A DNA stretch of 64,000 nucleotides from Metabacillus idriensis (GTDB lineage: Bacteria; Bacillota; Bacilli; Bacillales; Bacillaceae), in contig NZ_WKKF01000001.1 of the NCBI RefSeq assembly GCF_009674765.1, forward strand, positions 1,612,001 to 1,676,000, in the 5' to 3' direction. A program made the translations under genes and the position numbers. Shown here in pieces: positions 63,035 through 64,000 of this stretch. Every line of letters starts with the position of its first letter. The stretch's first letter is position 1. Under the pieces are notes generated by a model, which searched no databases, had not been told where the DNA came from, and saw only the letters and a program-made list of their open reading frames with translations.

Positions 63035-63694
63035 TTACTTTTTTTGCTTTAAAAGCCATTCAAAAAACTCAGGATCATTGTAGGCATCTGTCCATGAATC
63101 ATGTCCTGCTTCAGGATACGAAGTAAACTTTACATTTCCTCCCGCAGCTTCAATAGCATTCACCATATCCAGACTTTCTCTGATTGGGATGACATCATCT
63201 CTTTCCCCATGAAAGATCCATGTCGGAATATCCTTTAGCCGCTCTGCTTTTTCAGGGCAGCCCCCACCGCAAATCGGTGCAAGCGCAGCAAATAGATCAG
63301 GCATCCTTGATGCAAGCTCAAAAGCCCCATAAGCCCCCATGCTCATCCCTGTTAAATAGATGCGTTTCATGTCCACACGATGCGTTTTTATAACCTCTTT
63401 AAGAAGTGCAGCCACTCCATCTAATTCCATAATCCAATTTGATCTCCTTGCAGTAGAAATTGGACATTGCGGTGCAAGAAAAATGAACGGAAAGTCCCCT
63501 TTTTCAACCACCTCCGGCAGACCAATTGTTTTTACAAGCTCAGGATCTGTGCCGCGTTCGCCGGCTCCGTGCAGAAACAAAACGAGCGGTGCCTCTCCTG
63601 TTTCATCCTCATATCCTGAAGGCAGTTTTAATAGGTAGGACAGATTTACATCTATTACTTTTGTGATTGTTTGTTGAAATACATCTGCTCTCAT
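63035..63694 (-). CDS. Alpha/beta hydrolase (phospholipase/carboxylesterase, dienelactone-hydrolase-like)
   Basis: 219 residues. VLFLHGAGERGTDPEL is the oxyanion region, LTGMSMGAYGAFEL holds nucleophile S118, and GERDDVIP and EAGHDSW hold the Asp and His. It is like small esterases and poly(ester) or peptide hydrolases; the substrate is unknown. ATG 63694 lies nine bases after AAAGGAG; an ATG nine codons earlier has none. It is convergent with the candidate small RNA. Confidence 0.83.
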   Translation of the reverse strand: MRADVFQQTITKVIDVNLSYLLKLPSGYEDETGEAPLVLFLHGAGERGTDPELVKTIGLPEVVEKGDFPFIFLAPQCPISTARRSNWIMELDGVAALLKEVIKTHRVDMKRIYLTGMSMGAYGAFELASRMPDLFAALAPICGGGCPEKAERLKDIPTWIFHGERDDVIPIRESLDMVNAIEAAGGNVKFTSYPEAGHDSWTDAYNDPEFFEWLLKQKK

Positions 63695-63775
63695 CTGCTT
63701 AACTCCTTTAGTAGTTTTCATCTATGTCATGTAATACATTCTGCCTGAGATACAGCAAATCCTTTTTTAAGCAGC

Positions 63776-63804
63776 AAAAAAGGCCAATTCACTTGGAATT
63801 GGCC
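63776..63804 (-). terminator. Intrinsic terminator of the YidC-family gene
   Basis: Stem GGCCAATTC / GAATTGGCC with a 5-base loop, then T6 in the minus direction. Confidence 0.87.
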
Positions 63805-63811
63805 ATAGTTG

Positions 63812-64000
63812 TTATGATTTAGCAACTGATAATGAGGTTGGTTCTGCCTGAAACAGTTTCTTTGTCAGCAAGGTTTGAAGGATAACAAAGATTCCGCCGA
63901 TCGTCCAGTAAAGCGGCAATGCTGCAGGTGCTGTCAGAGAAAATACACCAATCATGATTGGTGACAGATAGCTGAACATCGCCATTTGCTTTCTCTGCGC
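63812..64000 (-). CDS. yidC: Membrane protein insertase YidC/Oxa1 family, C-terminal part
   Basis: The last 62 codons of a minus-strand gene that begins beyond the right edge. MAMFSYLSPIMIGVFSLTAP, then AALPLYWTIGGIFVILQTLL, are the last two membrane helices of YidC/SpoIIIJ/YqjG insertases. These help insert proteins into the membrane and, in sporulating bacilli, support SpoIIIAH assembly. Which of the two Bacillus paralogues it is cannot be told from this fragment. Confidence 0.85.
   Translation of the reverse strand, partial: AQRKQMAMFSYLSPIMIGVFSLTAPAALPLYWTIGGIFVILQTLLTKKLFQAEPTSLSVAKS

Noticed and set aside
62926-63126. 66-codon plus-strand reading frame
   Set aside because: It covers the candidate small RNA and its terminator and then runs antisense into the esterase gene; no ribosome site.

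Overview
The window looks like chromosomal DNA of an endospore-forming Bacillaceae species (Bacillus sensu lato). Supporting signs are AT-rich DNA, strong AAGGAGG-type ribosome binding sites, intrinsic terminators after most genes, several spore-related genes, and T-box, TPP and cobalamin leaders of Firmicutes type. No rRNA, tRNA, CRISPR array, prophage or insertion sequence was seen. Most genes are on the minus strand.

Layout. 1-3.8 kb: a sugar-type GntR/LacI regulator with its own operator, a Gfo/Idh/MocA dehydrogenase and an aldo/keto reductase. 3.9-8.8 kb: a YeeE/TsuA-type transporter, a broken cwlJ, a GNAT/GNAT/carbon-nitrogen hydrolase set and a small K+ channel. 8.8-15.7 kb: an orphan sporulation-type kinase, two orphan Dpp-like permeases, a YeiL regulator divergent from a paired YdcZ exporter, a small putative spore gene, and DinB with peptidase S51. 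15.7-17.3 kb: a SatD-DUF3307 module with palindromic operators. 17.5-27.7 kb: an acyl-CoA catabolic cluster (acyl-CoA dehydrogenase, two MaoC proteins, thioesterase, two Fe-alcohol dehydrogenases, mmsA, 3-hydroxyacyl-CoA dehydrogenase) interrupted by a GNAT and an SF1 helicase.

27.8-42.3 kb: aspartokinase III, an Fsr-like MFS transporter, a secreted 3D-domain protein, TetR, a POT peptide transporter, metE under a cobalamin riboswitch, a KinB-like kinase, a sigma-region-2-only small protein, and HAD/DeoR genes. 42.4-52.5 kb: a complete citrate-hydroxamate siderophore locus in rhbABCDEF order (schizokinen/rhizobactin type), preceded by an esterase and a second IucB-type acyltransferase. Two Fur-like boxes are visible. 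52.6-55.7 kb: a GNAT and thiMDE behind a TPP riboswitch. 55.7-59.5 kb: a gerA-type germinant receptor operon whose A gene is frameshifted. 59.6-64 kb: a LysE exporter, an NSS transporter under a T-box, two copies of a small inverted-repeat element flanking a small gene, a candidate structured small RNA, an alpha/beta hydrolase and the 3' end of a YidC-family insertase.

Functionally, the window combines iron acquisition, thiamine and methionine supply, and a CoA-dependent degradation route that could process isobutyryl-CoA or propionyl-CoA. Sporulation and germination functions appear partly decayed: cwlJ and gerAA are pseudogenes, and the GerC protein lacks its lipobox cysteine. The most interesting unexplained items are the candidate RNA at 62.9-63.03 kb, the SatD/DUF3307 module with its palindromes, the extra acyltransferase and esterase of the siderophore locus, and the region-2-only sigma-like protein.
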